This document shows, one piece after another, positions 25,455 through 33,604 of a stretch of 64,000 nt of DNA. The stretch is from Clostridia bacterium (GTDB taxonomy: Bacteria; Bacillota; Clostridia; Oscillospirales; CAG-272). The position numbers and the translations under genes are program-made. The notes below the pieces were generated by a model, which saw only the letters and a program-made list of their open reading frames with translations, searched no databases and was not told the origin of the DNA. The stretch spans positions 1 through 64,000 of the forward strand of contig JAFYLH010000006.1 in the NCBI GenBank assembly GCA_017537175.1. Reading direction: 5' to 3'. The first letter of the stretch is position 1. Each line of letters opens with the position of its first letter.

Positions 25455-25479
25455 TTAACTCCTAACTCCTAATTCTCAT
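25455..25479. repeat. 7-nt tandem array at gene end (TTAGGAG type)
   Basis: On the minus strand AATTAGGAGTTAGGAGTTAA. It contains the stop codon of the SLH/NlpC-like gene. Only about three units, but its position matches the other arrays. Confidence 0.6.
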
Positions 25480-27085
25480 CCGACAGCGGGAACACCCATA
25501 TACTCGAATATGGTGTACCCGAGCTTATTCGGGTTATCTGATTCTGTAATCCTCTAACGCCGTAAGCATAATTGTAGCGTGTAGCACCGGTTGAATGCCA
25601 GTACTTATCGTCCGAGGGGGAATCACCCCAAAAGATTCCGAGATGATAGTCAGGATCAAGTCCGTCATTGGGGTTGCTGTCATATGCCTCGGGCATAAAG
25701 ATGAATATATCGCCCTTCTTTAAAAGTCCGCTTTTGAGAGCTGCGGCTGCGGTGGGGAAGGTGTAGTGATATATATTGTTTCTGTTGACGGTAACATGCC
25801 AGTTATATGCGTTGGCATAGGCTCCGTTGCTTACCCTTGCTACTCTGTCCAGATTTCCGCCGCAGCGGTTGATAACAGATGCCACAAAGCCTGTGCAGTT
25901 CATACCTGCGCTGTTGGGATAAAGACCCTTGTCGCGGATAAGCATCCAGGGAGAGTTGAGGTAGGTGGAGAGACCCACATAAGGTGTTCCCACATAGTCA
26001 TATTTATGCTCTGTAAGGAAATCAACTATGCCGTAGGCACCAAAATATTCGTCTATGGTAAGCTTACCGTCGTAGTTTGAGTCCCAACCCTCGGTACGGC
26101 CGAGAGCGGCGGTATAATTGCGGTGATTTGTGCCGTTACAATACTCACAGGTATACAGATCATATCCCGACTTCAGACGGGTCGCCTTGACCGTGGAGGT
26201 ATAGCTGAAGCTGTGATCTCCGTATTTCGTGGTCTCGCCCTTGATGTTGTCACAGTAACGGCATCTGTATTCTATATACCCCTTGGTTATGCAGGTGGGC
26301 TTACTTTCTGTGTATATGTAACGCACATGTCCCTTGGGGAAATCCACCTCCTTGTATGAGGGGCAGTCCATGCAGATATATAGGGTAAAGCCGTCCTCAG
26401 TACAGGATCTGGGCTGACTTGATTTGACAGTCCATTTGTGCCCCAGGGTATCGTCATAGCGCATCATTACAGAGGTGATCTCGGCTCTGGTCATTGTGGC
26501 TGTAGGGCGCACGGTGTTGTCTGCGTATCCGCTTAGAAATCCGTTAAAGGCGGCCCAGTTCATTGCGTTTACCGCATAGTCTGCGATAGTCTCGTTGTCC
26601 TCGAAGTACATATAGTTGTCATCTACGGACTTGTCGTCATAATGGGAATATATAAGGGAATAGTTATACAGCATAACATAGAAATCCTGACGGGTCACAT
26701 CAAGAGAAGGAGAGAATTTTCCGTTTCCCGTACCGTTGACAATAGAATTTTCGTATGCCCATTCCACCGCTGTGTATGCCCAGTGCTTTTCGGTAACATC
26801 GCTGAAGGTATCAGAGCTGCTTTCCGGCTCGATAGAGTTGATGGAATAGAGAAGCTGAACCGTCATTGCCCGTGTCAGCTTGGCATTGGGACTGAATCTT
26901 TCGGCAGAAGTGCCCTTCATATATCCGTGCTCGTAGCAGTACAGAAGAGAGTTCTCGTACCAGCTGCCCTCTTTAATATCGACAAAGGGGGTATACCTGT
27001 CTTCGGCAGACACTATGGTCACGGTAGATACAAAGCTATATGAAATAAACAGTATTGCAAAAAATACAGCGGTAAATCGTTTCAT
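25469..27085 (-). CDS. SLH-domain protein with NlpC/P60-like catalytic domain
   Basis: 538 residues. A signal peptide (about 1-27, ending VSAED) is followed by three SLH motifs (about 30-215) that should anchor it to secondary cell-wall polymer. Residues about 215-330 hold Cys-rich repeats (CTEDG, CMDC, CRYC, CEYC) with GH motifs. The C-terminal ~200 residues include NSAGMNCTGFVASVINRCGG, with a candidate catalytic Cys, and DPDYHLGIFWG, with a candidate His, as in NlpC/P60 endopeptidases. The likely role is peptidoglycan cleavage at the cell surface. A dockerin-like DSNYDGKLTIDEYFG stretch lies between the two halves. The stop codon sits in a 7-nt repeat array. Confidence 0.82.
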   Translation of the reverse strand: MKRFTAVFFAILFISYSFVSTVTIVSAEDRYTPFVDIKEGSWYENSLLYCYEHGYMKGTSAERFSPNAKLTRAMTVQLLYSINSIEPESSSDTFSDVTEKHWAYTAVEWAYENSIVNGTGNGKFSPSLDVTRQDFYVMLYNYSLIYSHYDDKSVDDNYMYFEDNETIADYAVNAMNWAAFNGFLSGYADNTVRPTATMTRAEITSVMMRYDDTLGHKWTVKSSQPRSCTEDGFTLYICMDCPSYKEVDFPKGHVRYIYTESKPTCITKGYIEYRCRYCDNIKGETTKYGDHSFSYTSTVKATRLKSGYDLYTCEYCNGTNHRNYTAALGRTEGWDSNYDGKLTIDEYFGAYGIVDFLTEHKYDYVGTPYVGLSTYLNSPWMLIRDKGLYPNSAGMNCTGFVASVINRCGGNLDRVARVSNGAYANAYNWHVTVNRNNIYHYTFPTAAAALKSGLLKKGDIFIFMPEAYDSNPNDGLDPDYHLGIFWGDSPSDDKYWHSTGATRYNYAYGVRGLQNQITRISSGTPYSSIWVFPLSDEN

Positions 27086-27204
27086 CGGGCAATTCTTCCT
27101 TGGGAAAATAATATAATATAATCATAGCACAAACAATATACAATTGCAATATATTAACATAACAAAATATATATTCCAAAACACTATCTTTTTTTGTTTC
27201 TATG

Positions 27205-27213
27205 TGGTATAAT
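27205..27213 (+). promoter_or_regulatory. Extended -10 promoter
   Basis: TGGTATAAT at 27205-27213, an extended -10 box (TGn then TATAAT), 20 bases before the HAD gene. Confidence 0.55.
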
Positions 27214-27233
27214 ACTTTTCAGAGGTGATTGAA

Positions 27234-28196
27234 ATGAAGATAAATACAAATATGGCAACAGATACACTTATTATAAATGCCGTACAGAACAGAGAGATAG
27301 AGGTTGCCTTCCACGATATAGACGGAACACACTCCCTTATCCGCAACTGGCAGCCTGTTATGAGCCGTGTGCTTTATGATACCGCGGTAAACGGTATTCC
27401 CGACAATCTGACAACAGATGAAAACATAGACAGACTGGTTTCGCTTTGCGGTGTGGAGATTTTAGAGGAAACAGACAACTTCTGCATAGAGAGTGCGGGA
27501 CTTTCTGCCCTCACACAGATGGAGTGGGCTATCCGCCGAAATCAGGAAATGACAAAGGGTGAGTTTGATTCCCCCGTAAACTCCGAGATAATAAAGAAAA
27601 TATGGCAGGGCGAGGAGCGCTTTGAAAGCTTTGAGGAGCCAAAAGAATACCTTATATATCTTAAGGAAAAGACCCCCAAGCTCTTTTGGGTATACGAGCA
27701 GGTATTAAACCGCTTCTGCCGTGACAAGAACTTAGCCGCGGCAAAAAAGAACCCCGAGAGCTTTCTTATAAAGGGCTCTATGGAGTTTATAAATTATCTG
27801 CACCGCAACGGTGTTAAAAACTATTTTGTCACAGGTGCGGTTGTGGACAAGTCCATTGTCCCCCCTATGGGTATGTACGAGGAAGTGTTAGGCTTAGGCT
27901 TTGATGTAGGCGAAGGCAAGCAGATTGAGGATATCCTCGGCTCCACCTGGGAAGAAAAGATCCCCAAGGACGAGGTAATGCGCCGTCTTGCCCGTGAGCT
28001 TGGTGTCAAGGGTGAAAACATCCTTGTAGTAGGCGACGGCAGAAGTGAGATCTTTGCAGGTGTGGGTCTGGGTGCTGTAACGGTCAGCGTTCTTCCCGAA
28101 AACGCAAAGCGACTCCGCGAGCTTCACTGTGAGCTTGGAACCAATATGATAATCTCCGATTATACCGGAAAGGATCTGCGTGAAATATTATGTTAA
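27234..28196 (+). CDS. HAD-superfamily hydrolase paired with SIS isomerase
   Basis: 320 residues. Motif I is FHDIDGT (nucleophile Asp, acid-base Asp two residues on), motif II the Thr in YFVTGAV near residue 200, motif III the Lys in KIPKDEVM near 245, and motif IV GDGRSE near 267, so a phosphatase or phosphotransferase is likely. The insert between motifs I and II (about 150 residues) is a large helical cap. I prefer ATG 27234 because GAGGTGAT is well placed; a GTG at 27225 would overlap that site. The SIS gene overlaps its end by seven bases, suggesting consecutive steps on one phosphosugar, as with GmhA and GmhB in heptose synthesis; that pathway assignment is inference. Confidence 0.78.
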   Translation: MKINTNMATDTLIINAVQNREIEVAFHDIDGTHSLIRNWQPVMSRVLYDTAVNGIPDNLTTDENIDRLVSLCGVEILEETDNFCIESAGLSALTQMEWAIRRNQEMTKGEFDSPVNSEIIKKIWQGEERFESFEEPKEYLIYLKEKTPKLFWVYEQVLNRFCRDKNLAAAKKNPESFLIKGSMEFINYLHRNGVKNYFVTGAVVDKSIVPPMGMYEEVLGLGFDVGEGKQIEDILGSTWEEKIPKDEVMRRLARELGVKGENILVVGDGRSEIFAGVGLGAVTVSVLPENAKRLRELHCELGTNMIISDYTGKDLREILC

Positions 28197-28795
28197 ACGA
28201 GCTTTTAAAGAGATATCCCGCTCTGTGGGAATGTAAAAACGATATTATAAATGCCGAGAAGGCAATTATAGAATTATACCAAAACGCAGGTAAGCTCCTT
28301 ATCTGCGGTAACGGCGGAAGCTGTGCCGACAGTGAGCATATTGCAGGTGAGCTTATGAAGGGCTTTATGAAAAAAAGACCCCTTTCCTCAGAAGAAACCA
28401 AAGGGCTTGAGCCCGGGATCGCAGCAAAGCTGCAGAACGGTCTGCCCTGTATTCCCCTGACATCATTTTCTGCACTCAACACAGCCTTCTGTAATGATGT
28501 TGAGCCCGAGCTTGTGTTCGCTCAGCCCCTTTGGGTGCTGGGTAACAAGGGTGATATGCTTATAGCAATAAGCACCTCGGGCAACTCAAAGAATGTTGTC
28601 GCTGCCGCAAAGGTAGCAAAGGCAAAGGGTATGACCGTACTTGCGCTTACAGGCAAGAAGGGCGGAGCATTAAAGGATATCGCAGATATCACAATAGCAG
28701 TTCCCGAGACCGAGACCTTTAAGGTACAGGAGCTTCATCTTCCCGTATACCACTACCTCTGCGCCAAGGTGGAAGCGCATTTTTACGAAATATAA
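28190..28795 (+). CDS. SIS-domain phosphosugar isomerase, GmhA-like
   Basis: 201 residues, the typical GmhA/DiaA size. ICGNGGSCADSEHIAGELMKGF (about 38-60) is the signature of phosphoheptose isomerases, and ISTSGNSKNVVAAA near 125 is the SIS phosphate-binding motif. The C-terminal HLPVYHYLCAKVEAHFY fits the family helix. GmhA enzymes convert sedoheptulose 7-phosphate to heptose 7-phosphate; the family also contains non-catalytic DnaA-binding members. Pairing with the HAD gene favours an enzyme. No heptose kinase or nucleotidyltransferase is in the window. Confidence 0.83.
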   Translation: MLNELLKRYPALWECKNDIINAEKAIIELYQNAGKLLICGNGGSCADSEHIAGELMKGFMKKRPLSSEETKGLEPGIAAKLQNGLPCIPLTSFSALNTAFCNDVEPELVFAQPLWVLGNKGDMLIAISTSGNSKNVVAAAKVAKAKGMTVLALTGKKGGALKDIADITIAVPETETFKVQELHLPVYHYLCAKVEAHFYEI

Positions 28796-28798
28796 CGA

Positions 28799-28829
28799 AA
28801 TGCTCCAAGCGTTGCTTGGGGCATTTTTG
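28799..28829 (+). terminator. Rho-independent terminator
   Basis: AATGCTCCAAGC pairs with GCTTGGGGCATT (one G-T pair) and is followed by T residues. Confidence 0.85.
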
Positions 28830-28852
28830 TATCTTTTAGGTGCAGAAAAGTA

Positions 28853-28881
28853 TTGACAAAATGATGAATATAGTGTAAACT
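28853..28881 (+). promoter_or_regulatory. Promoter of BlaI-M56-SLH operon
   Basis: TTGACA 28853-28858, 17-bp spacer, TAAACT 28876-28881. Confidence 0.6.
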
Positions 28882-28890
28882 CAATATATA

Positions 28891-28906
28891 GTCTACAAAA
28901 ATAGAC
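28891..28906 (+). promoter_or_regulatory. Candidate BlaI-family operator
   Basis: GTCTACAAAAATAGAC, 5-bp inverted arms around CAAAAA, placed between the -10 box and the start of the BlaI-like gene. BlaI/MecI operators contain TACA/TGTA-type dyads; this site is similar, not identical. Autoregulation is inferred. Confidence 0.5.
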
Positions 28907-28918
28907 CGAGGAGGAAAT

Positions 28919-29278
28919 ATGGAACTTAAATTATGCGAAAGCGATTATAATTTTATGACGGTAATATGGGACAACGAGCCGGTAGCATCGGGAGAGCTGG
29001 TAAAGCTCTGCGCCGAAAAGTTCGAGTGGAAAAAGTCCACCACCTATACCATGCTTAAGAAGATGACGGAGAAGGGCTTTGCACAAAATATTGATTCCAC
29101 CGTTACCTCCCTCGTTCCCAGAGAAGATGTGGAGCGTCACGCAACAAAGCACTTTGTTGAGCATACCTTCAAGGGGTCGCTTCCCGGATTCCTTGCCGCA
29201 TTTTTTGACGGTAAGAGCATATCCGAGAAGGAAGCCGAGGAACTGAAAAAACTCATAGACGAGTATAAAAGAAAATGA
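28919..29278 (+). CDS. BlaI/MecI/CopY family repressor
   Basis: 119 residues. Winged-helix DNA-binding domain: LCESDYNFMTVIWDNEPVASGELVKL at the N-terminus, then KKSTTYTMLKKMTEKGF as recognition helix and wing, and a C-terminal dimerisation helix. Family members repress their own operon until cleaved by a partner M56 protease of the BlaR1/MecR1 type. The stop overlaps the start of exactly such a gene (ATGA). GAGGAGG is the ribosome site. A palindrome is present just downstream of the promoter. Confidence 0.92.
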   Translation: MELKLCESDYNFMTVIWDNEPVASGELVKLCAEKFEWKKSTTYTMLKKMTEKGFAQNIDSTVTSLVPREDVERHATKHFVEHTFKGSLPGFLAAFFDGKSISEKEAEELKKLIDEYKRK

Positions 29279-30627
29279 AGCTAATACTTGATACTTTATT
29301 TGAAATGTCAATGACCGCCTCGGTGGTCATATCAGCGGTGCTTTTAGTAAGGCTGTTTATGAGAGGCTGTCCCAAGATATACTCATATTTTCTTTGGAGT
29401 ATCGTGGGCATCCGTCTTTGTATCCCCTTCAGCTTTGAGAGCCGTTTGAGCATATTCAATCTGTTTAATAAAGTAGAGACCGATATGCAGACAGCCGTAA
29501 GTGTACCTGTAACGGATACGGCAGCCAAGGCATCTGCCGACCCATATAAGCTTATAGGTGTTATATGGCTTGTGGGAACGCTTGCACTTATCATATACGG
29601 TATCTTTACATATTACAGATTACAGCATAAGCTAAGGATCAGCTTCCCCATGGGAGACTCTGTTTACGGAGTAGAGGGACTTTCCTCTCCCTTCGTTATG
29701 GGATTTTTAAATCCTAAAATATACATCCCTCTGGGGCTTGACCGTGAGACCGAGAGCTATGTGCTTATGCACGAGCATACACATCTTAAGCGTGGCGACC
29801 ATCTTGTCAAGCTTTTTGCCTTCGGGCTTCTGTGCGTTCATTGGTTTAATCCCTTCGTGTGGGTTGCCTTTATATTCATGAGCCGTGATATGGAGATGAG
29901 CTGTGACGAAAGAGTGCTTGGTACGGGTAATATATCCACCGACTACAGTACGGCACTTTTGTCTTTTGCACAAAATAAGCGTTTTCCCTCACCCGGACCG
30001 CTTTGCTTCGGTGAGGTCAGCGTTAAAAGAAGGATCAGGAATATATTAAAGTGGAAAAAGCCCGCATTGCTTATAACGCTGGTATCTGTGGCTTTGTGTG
30101 TTACGGTATTCATCGTCTGTGCCTGCGACCCTGTTAAAGCAGAGAAGCCCAAGGCAACCGAGCCAAAGACCGAAAGCGTTGGTGCGGATACGGCAGAGAG
30201 CTCTGCCGATACTACGACGGCAGATACAACTACAGCGGATACTACAACAACAGATACAACGACGTCAGATACTACGGCGGCGGAAACCACAGCGCCCGAG
30301 ACTACCGCGGCACAGACCACAAAGGCTCCCGTAACCACTAAAGCTCCCGAGCCCACCGCTGATACAGGTCGTAACAATCCTATCGGAATGATGATAGTGC
30401 CGGAAACAGTGCCTGTAGTGGATGACAGTATGCAGGCATCATTTGACCAGAGCTCAAAGGAGTTACAGGATCAAATGGAAGAATCAATACGTAAGGATAT
30501 GGAGCAATGGCGCGAGGACCATCCTACCACCGAAACCACTGCGTATAATCCCTACGGTAAGCCCTTAGAGGGTACGATAGTGATATTTCCGGGTCCCGGA
30601 CAGACCCCGGGATTCAATTATCCGTAA
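29275..30627 (+). CDS. BlaR1-like M56 membrane metallopeptidase with Thr-rich tail
   Basis: 450 residues. Membrane spans at about 7-26, 33-50 and 82-102 precede the M56 zinc protease core, with HEHTHLKRGD near residue 165 (HExxH) and DMEMSCDERVLG (the Glu zinc ligand region) near 205; a further span lies at about 265-285. Instead of the penicillin-binding sensor of BlaR1, the exported part is a Thr-rich low-complexity segment (DTTT-type repeats, about 305-350) and a short acidic tail. So it is unlikely to sense beta-lactams by acylation. It is translationally coupled to the BlaI gene, and an SLH gene follows after 16 bases without a terminator. Confidence 0.9.
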   Translation: MKLILDTLFEMSMTASVVISAVLLVRLFMRGCPKIYSYFLWSIVGIRLCIPFSFESRLSIFNLFNKVETDMQTAVSVPVTDTAAKASADPYKLIGVIWLVGTLALIIYGIFTYYRLQHKLRISFPMGDSVYGVEGLSSPFVMGFLNPKIYIPLGLDRETESYVLMHEHTHLKRGDHLVKLFAFGLLCVHWFNPFVWVAFIFMSRDMEMSCDERVLGTGNISTDYSTALLSFAQNKRFPSPGPLCFGEVSVKRRIRNILKWKKPALLITLVSVALCVTVFIVCACDPVKAEKPKATEPKTESVGADTAESSADTTTADTTTADTTTTDTTTSDTTAAETTAPETTAAQTTKAPVTTKAPEPTADTGRNNPIGMMIVPETVPVVDDSMQASFDQSSKELQDQMEESIRKDMEQWREDHPTTETTAYNPYGKPLEGTIVIFPGPGQTPGFNYP

Positions 30628-30643
30628 TGTATAGGAGAAAAAC

Positions 30644-32170
30644 ATGAAAAAGTTTATAAGCCTTCTGCTCGTTTTAACCTCGGTGCTGTCCTGTTTCGTT
30701 TTGACAGTGTCGGCCAACGAGGGTATCGTCACCGATGAGGGCAGATTGCCCTTTGAGGATATAAAAGAGAATTATTGGTTTTACGATGCCGTTGAATTCT
30801 GTTATGTCAATAAGATAATCAGCGGTATGAACGAATATACCTTCGGTGCAAGCAACAACCTCACACGAGCTCAGTTTGTGACTATGCTTGCCAACCTTGA
30901 AGGAATCGACGTAGGTCTGTTTATGACCGACCGTTTTACCGATGTCAAGTCTGACCATTGGTATTGCGGTGCGGTTGCATGGGCATATGAAGAAGGAATA
31001 GTAAACGGTATGACCGAGACCACGTTTGCGCCAAACGCTATTCTTACCCGTGCCCAACTTGCGGTGATTATGCGCAACTATATGCAGAATGAGTATGAGG
31101 TAGAGCCCAGGGAAGATGCACTTGACAAATTCAGTGACAAGCCCAAGGCAGAATACTGGTACTATGACGCAATGAAGTTCGCGGTATCCGCAGAACTTCT
31201 CTCGGGTAACAGTGACGGCACTATTGCATCTACCGCTACAGTAACCCGCGCGCAGGCAGGAGTTATATTCAAGAGTTTTATGGAGAGATATTTCTACGGC
31301 GGATGTGAACACACGTTTTCTGAGCCTGACTGCTCTAACCCTCCTGCCTGTGAAAAATGCGGCATGGTAAAGGGACTTGCAAACGGTCACCGCGTGTTAA
31401 GATACAATTGCAGAACCGGCGGCAGTTGTAGTGTTTGCGGTGAGAAGTGCGATAGCAGCAGGATAGTTCATGCCTTCAATCCCGCAACCTGTACGGAGCC
31501 AAGAACCTGCAGGGTGTGTAATGAAAAGCGCGGTGAGCCTGCGGGACATAAATGGATTGGTCCCACCTGTGAGGAGGTTGCCTATTGTCCTGTGTGTAAC
31601 ATATTCGGCGCGAGTAGCCTTGGTCATACCACCCAAAACGGTATATGCCAAAGATGTAACGAAGAGGTATTCAGAACTTCTGTGCACCGTGCAGGTTATT
31701 ATATGCTGAAAAATGCACACGCAAACGGTGACGGCACCTATGAAGCATCCGCATACAGCACCTATCAAAACGGAGATGAGGACTATGCCGTTGTATGGTA
31801 TGATGCAAACAAGGTGAGGTTCTATGTTGAATATACATATTATTGGGCGCAGAGCGGGAAAACAGTTCGTATTAATATACCTATCACTCCCAACAGCTCA
31901 CTTTCTGTCAGTGTGATAGAATTATATAACGAAGACGGCAAACTTTTGACCTCTGCAAAGGTACATTTTTACAGAGATGCTAACTTTTACGAGGGCAAAA
32001 ATATCGAGGTTGGAGATTTCACCAATTCATCAAAATCATACGTTTCCTTTGTTGAGGGTGTAAGTGTTGCAGTTGTAACCAATGCCGCATATTATACCGA
32101 CTACATTCTGGAAATGGTATACGGCGGCGGTGCCGAGGAACTGGGATTTGATTTTCTTGGAAATAAATGA
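30644..32170 (+). CDS. SLH-domain surface protein, paralogue 1
   Basis: 508 residues. A signal peptide (1-24, ending VSAN) is followed by three SLH motifs (about 30-215: LPFEDIKENYWFYDAVEFCY, FTDVKSDHWYCGAVAWAYEEG and FSDKPKAEYWYYDAMKFAV). Next come Cys-rich CxxC repeats with GH motifs (about 222-345), then an ~150-residue C-terminal domain ending ELGFDFLGNK. SLH domains hold proteins on the cell wall as S-layer components. It follows the M56 protease gene without a terminator and is the first of three tandem paralogues whose signal and SLH regions are similar but whose C-terminal domains diverge. Confidence 0.88.
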   Translation: MKKFISLLLVLTSVLSCFVLTVSANEGIVTDEGRLPFEDIKENYWFYDAVEFCYVNKIISGMNEYTFGASNNLTRAQFVTMLANLEGIDVGLFMTDRFTDVKSDHWYCGAVAWAYEEGIVNGMTETTFAPNAILTRAQLAVIMRNYMQNEYEVEPREDALDKFSDKPKAEYWYYDAMKFAVSAELLSGNSDGTIASTATVTRAQAGVIFKSFMERYFYGGCEHTFSEPDCSNPPACEKCGMVKGLANGHRVLRYNCRTGGSCSVCGEKCDSSRIVHAFNPATCTEPRTCRVCNEKRGEPAGHKWIGPTCEEVAYCPVCNIFGASSLGHTTQNGICQRCNEEVFRTSVHRAGYYMLKNAHANGDGTYEASAYSTYQNGDEDYAVVWYDANKVRFYVEYTYYWAQSGKTVRINIPITPNSSLSVSVIELYNEDGKLLTSAKVHFYRDANFYEGKNIEVGDFTNSSKSYVSFVEGVSVAVVTNAAYYTDYILEMVYGGGAEELGFDFLGNK

Positions 32171-32199
32171 CGTAATGTCGGATATATAGGAGTAATAAA

Positions 32200-33540
32200 A
32201 TGAAAAAAATTATCAGCTTTTTACTTATTTTAACAACGGTCCTGTCCTGCTTTATGCTGACGGTGTCGGCAGACGAACAGATCGTATCCGACAAAGAGTA
32301 TCTCCCCTTTGAGGATGTCAAGGACAGCCATTGGTTTTCAGATGCAGTTGAATTTTGCTATGTCAACAATATTATCAAGGGTATGACCGAATATACCTTT
32401 GGCTTTTCGGGACAGCTTACAAGAGCACAGTTTGTTACTATGCTTGCCAATCTTGAGGGCGTGGATACAAGCACCTACAGTGTTGATCGGTTTACCGATG
32501 TCAAATCAAGTCATTGGTACTACGGTGCGGTTGCCTGGGCTTACAGCGAGGGTATCGTCAGCGGTATGACCGAGACTGCCTTCCAGCCCGCAGGGGTGCT
32601 TACCCGTGCTCAGCTCGCTACCGTTATGAAGAATTATATGGCAAAGAAGGAGTATACCGTTGAAATAAACGAAGCTGCTCTTGACAGCTTTACCGACAAA
32701 CCCAAGACTGAATACTGGTACTATGATGCAATGGTATATGCGGTATCCGCAGGACTTTTGTCCGGTAACAGTAACGGAACTCTTGCTGCTACAGGTAATG
32801 TTACCCGCGCACAGGCTGCGGTAATCTTCAAGAATTTTATGGAGGTCTACTTCTACGGCGACTGTGAGCATGAGCTTCCTGTTGACTGCAGCTCTCGGGT
32901 AAAATGTACAAAATGCGGTATGGTAAAGGGACTCGCCACCGGTCACAGATTTGATTCATACGACTGCGGTATAGGGGGTATATGTCTTAACTGTAATGAG
33001 GATATCCCGCCCAGAGCTCATACCAATACAGAAACTATATGCGAGCGCTGCGGCAAGGAATTCTTTGAAAGAGCTCTTGATAAGGCTGCATACTATATTA
33101 TGAGTAAGGGTCAAAGCCAACCCGGACAGCACGGAATGGGCAAAATATATTACTACGGTATAAGCTACGAGGGTAGTGACACTACTACTTATCTTACCTA
33201 TTATCCCGATGATTCCATATATATCGAGAACTATATCACCTACGGCAATGTTCTCCATATGTCAAGGATAAGAATACTCTTCAGAGGCGATACCGTAAAC
33301 GAGTATGAATACCGTTACTTTGAGGGTGACGATTGCTATTTCATAGGTAAGGGATATATTGACAAAAAGACCTATACTGCAGATACCGTGGAGGGCTTTT
33401 CAAGCTATGAGGGTGTGCTTGACCCTGCGTTTACCGAGAACATCAACATCATACTTCCGGATATTGTAGATGATGCAGACTATATTCTTGACCTTCTCTA
33501 CGGCGGAAGTGTGCGCGACCTTGGATTTTTGGTGTATTGA
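32200..33540 (+). CDS. SLH-domain surface protein, paralogue 2
   Basis: 446 residues, same layout as the neighbours: signal peptide (1-24), three SLH motifs (about 28-215), a shorter Cys-rich region (CTKCG, CLNC, CERCG; about 222-285) and a C-terminal domain with GKGYIDKKTYTADTVEGF then SSYEG. That motif also occurs in paralogue 3 and weakly in paralogue 1. The gap to paralogue 1 is 29 bases with no terminator, so they are likely one transcript. Compared with paralogue 3 it has lost several CxxC units. No enzymatic motif is visible in the C-terminal domain. Confidence 0.88.
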   Translation: MKKIISFLLILTTVLSCFMLTVSADEQIVSDKEYLPFEDVKDSHWFSDAVEFCYVNNIIKGMTEYTFGFSGQLTRAQFVTMLANLEGVDTSTYSVDRFTDVKSSHWYYGAVAWAYSEGIVSGMTETAFQPAGVLTRAQLATVMKNYMAKKEYTVEINEAALDSFTDKPKTEYWYYDAMVYAVSAGLLSGNSNGTLAATGNVTRAQAAVIFKNFMEVYFYGDCEHELPVDCSSRVKCTKCGMVKGLATGHRFDSYDCGIGGICLNCNEDIPPRAHTNTETICERCGKEFFERALDKAAYYIMSKGQSQPGQHGMGKIYYYGISYEGSDTTTYLTYYPDDSIYIENYITYGNVLHMSRIRILFRGDTVNEYEYRYFEGDDCYFIGKGYIDKKTYTADTVEGFSSYEGVLDPAFTENINIILPDIVDDADYILDLLYGGSVRDLGFLVY

Positions 33541-33604
33541 TGCTTGATTTTTCTTGTGATGTATGCTAACATAAAGTTAAATAATACAACAAAGGAGACA
33601 AACA

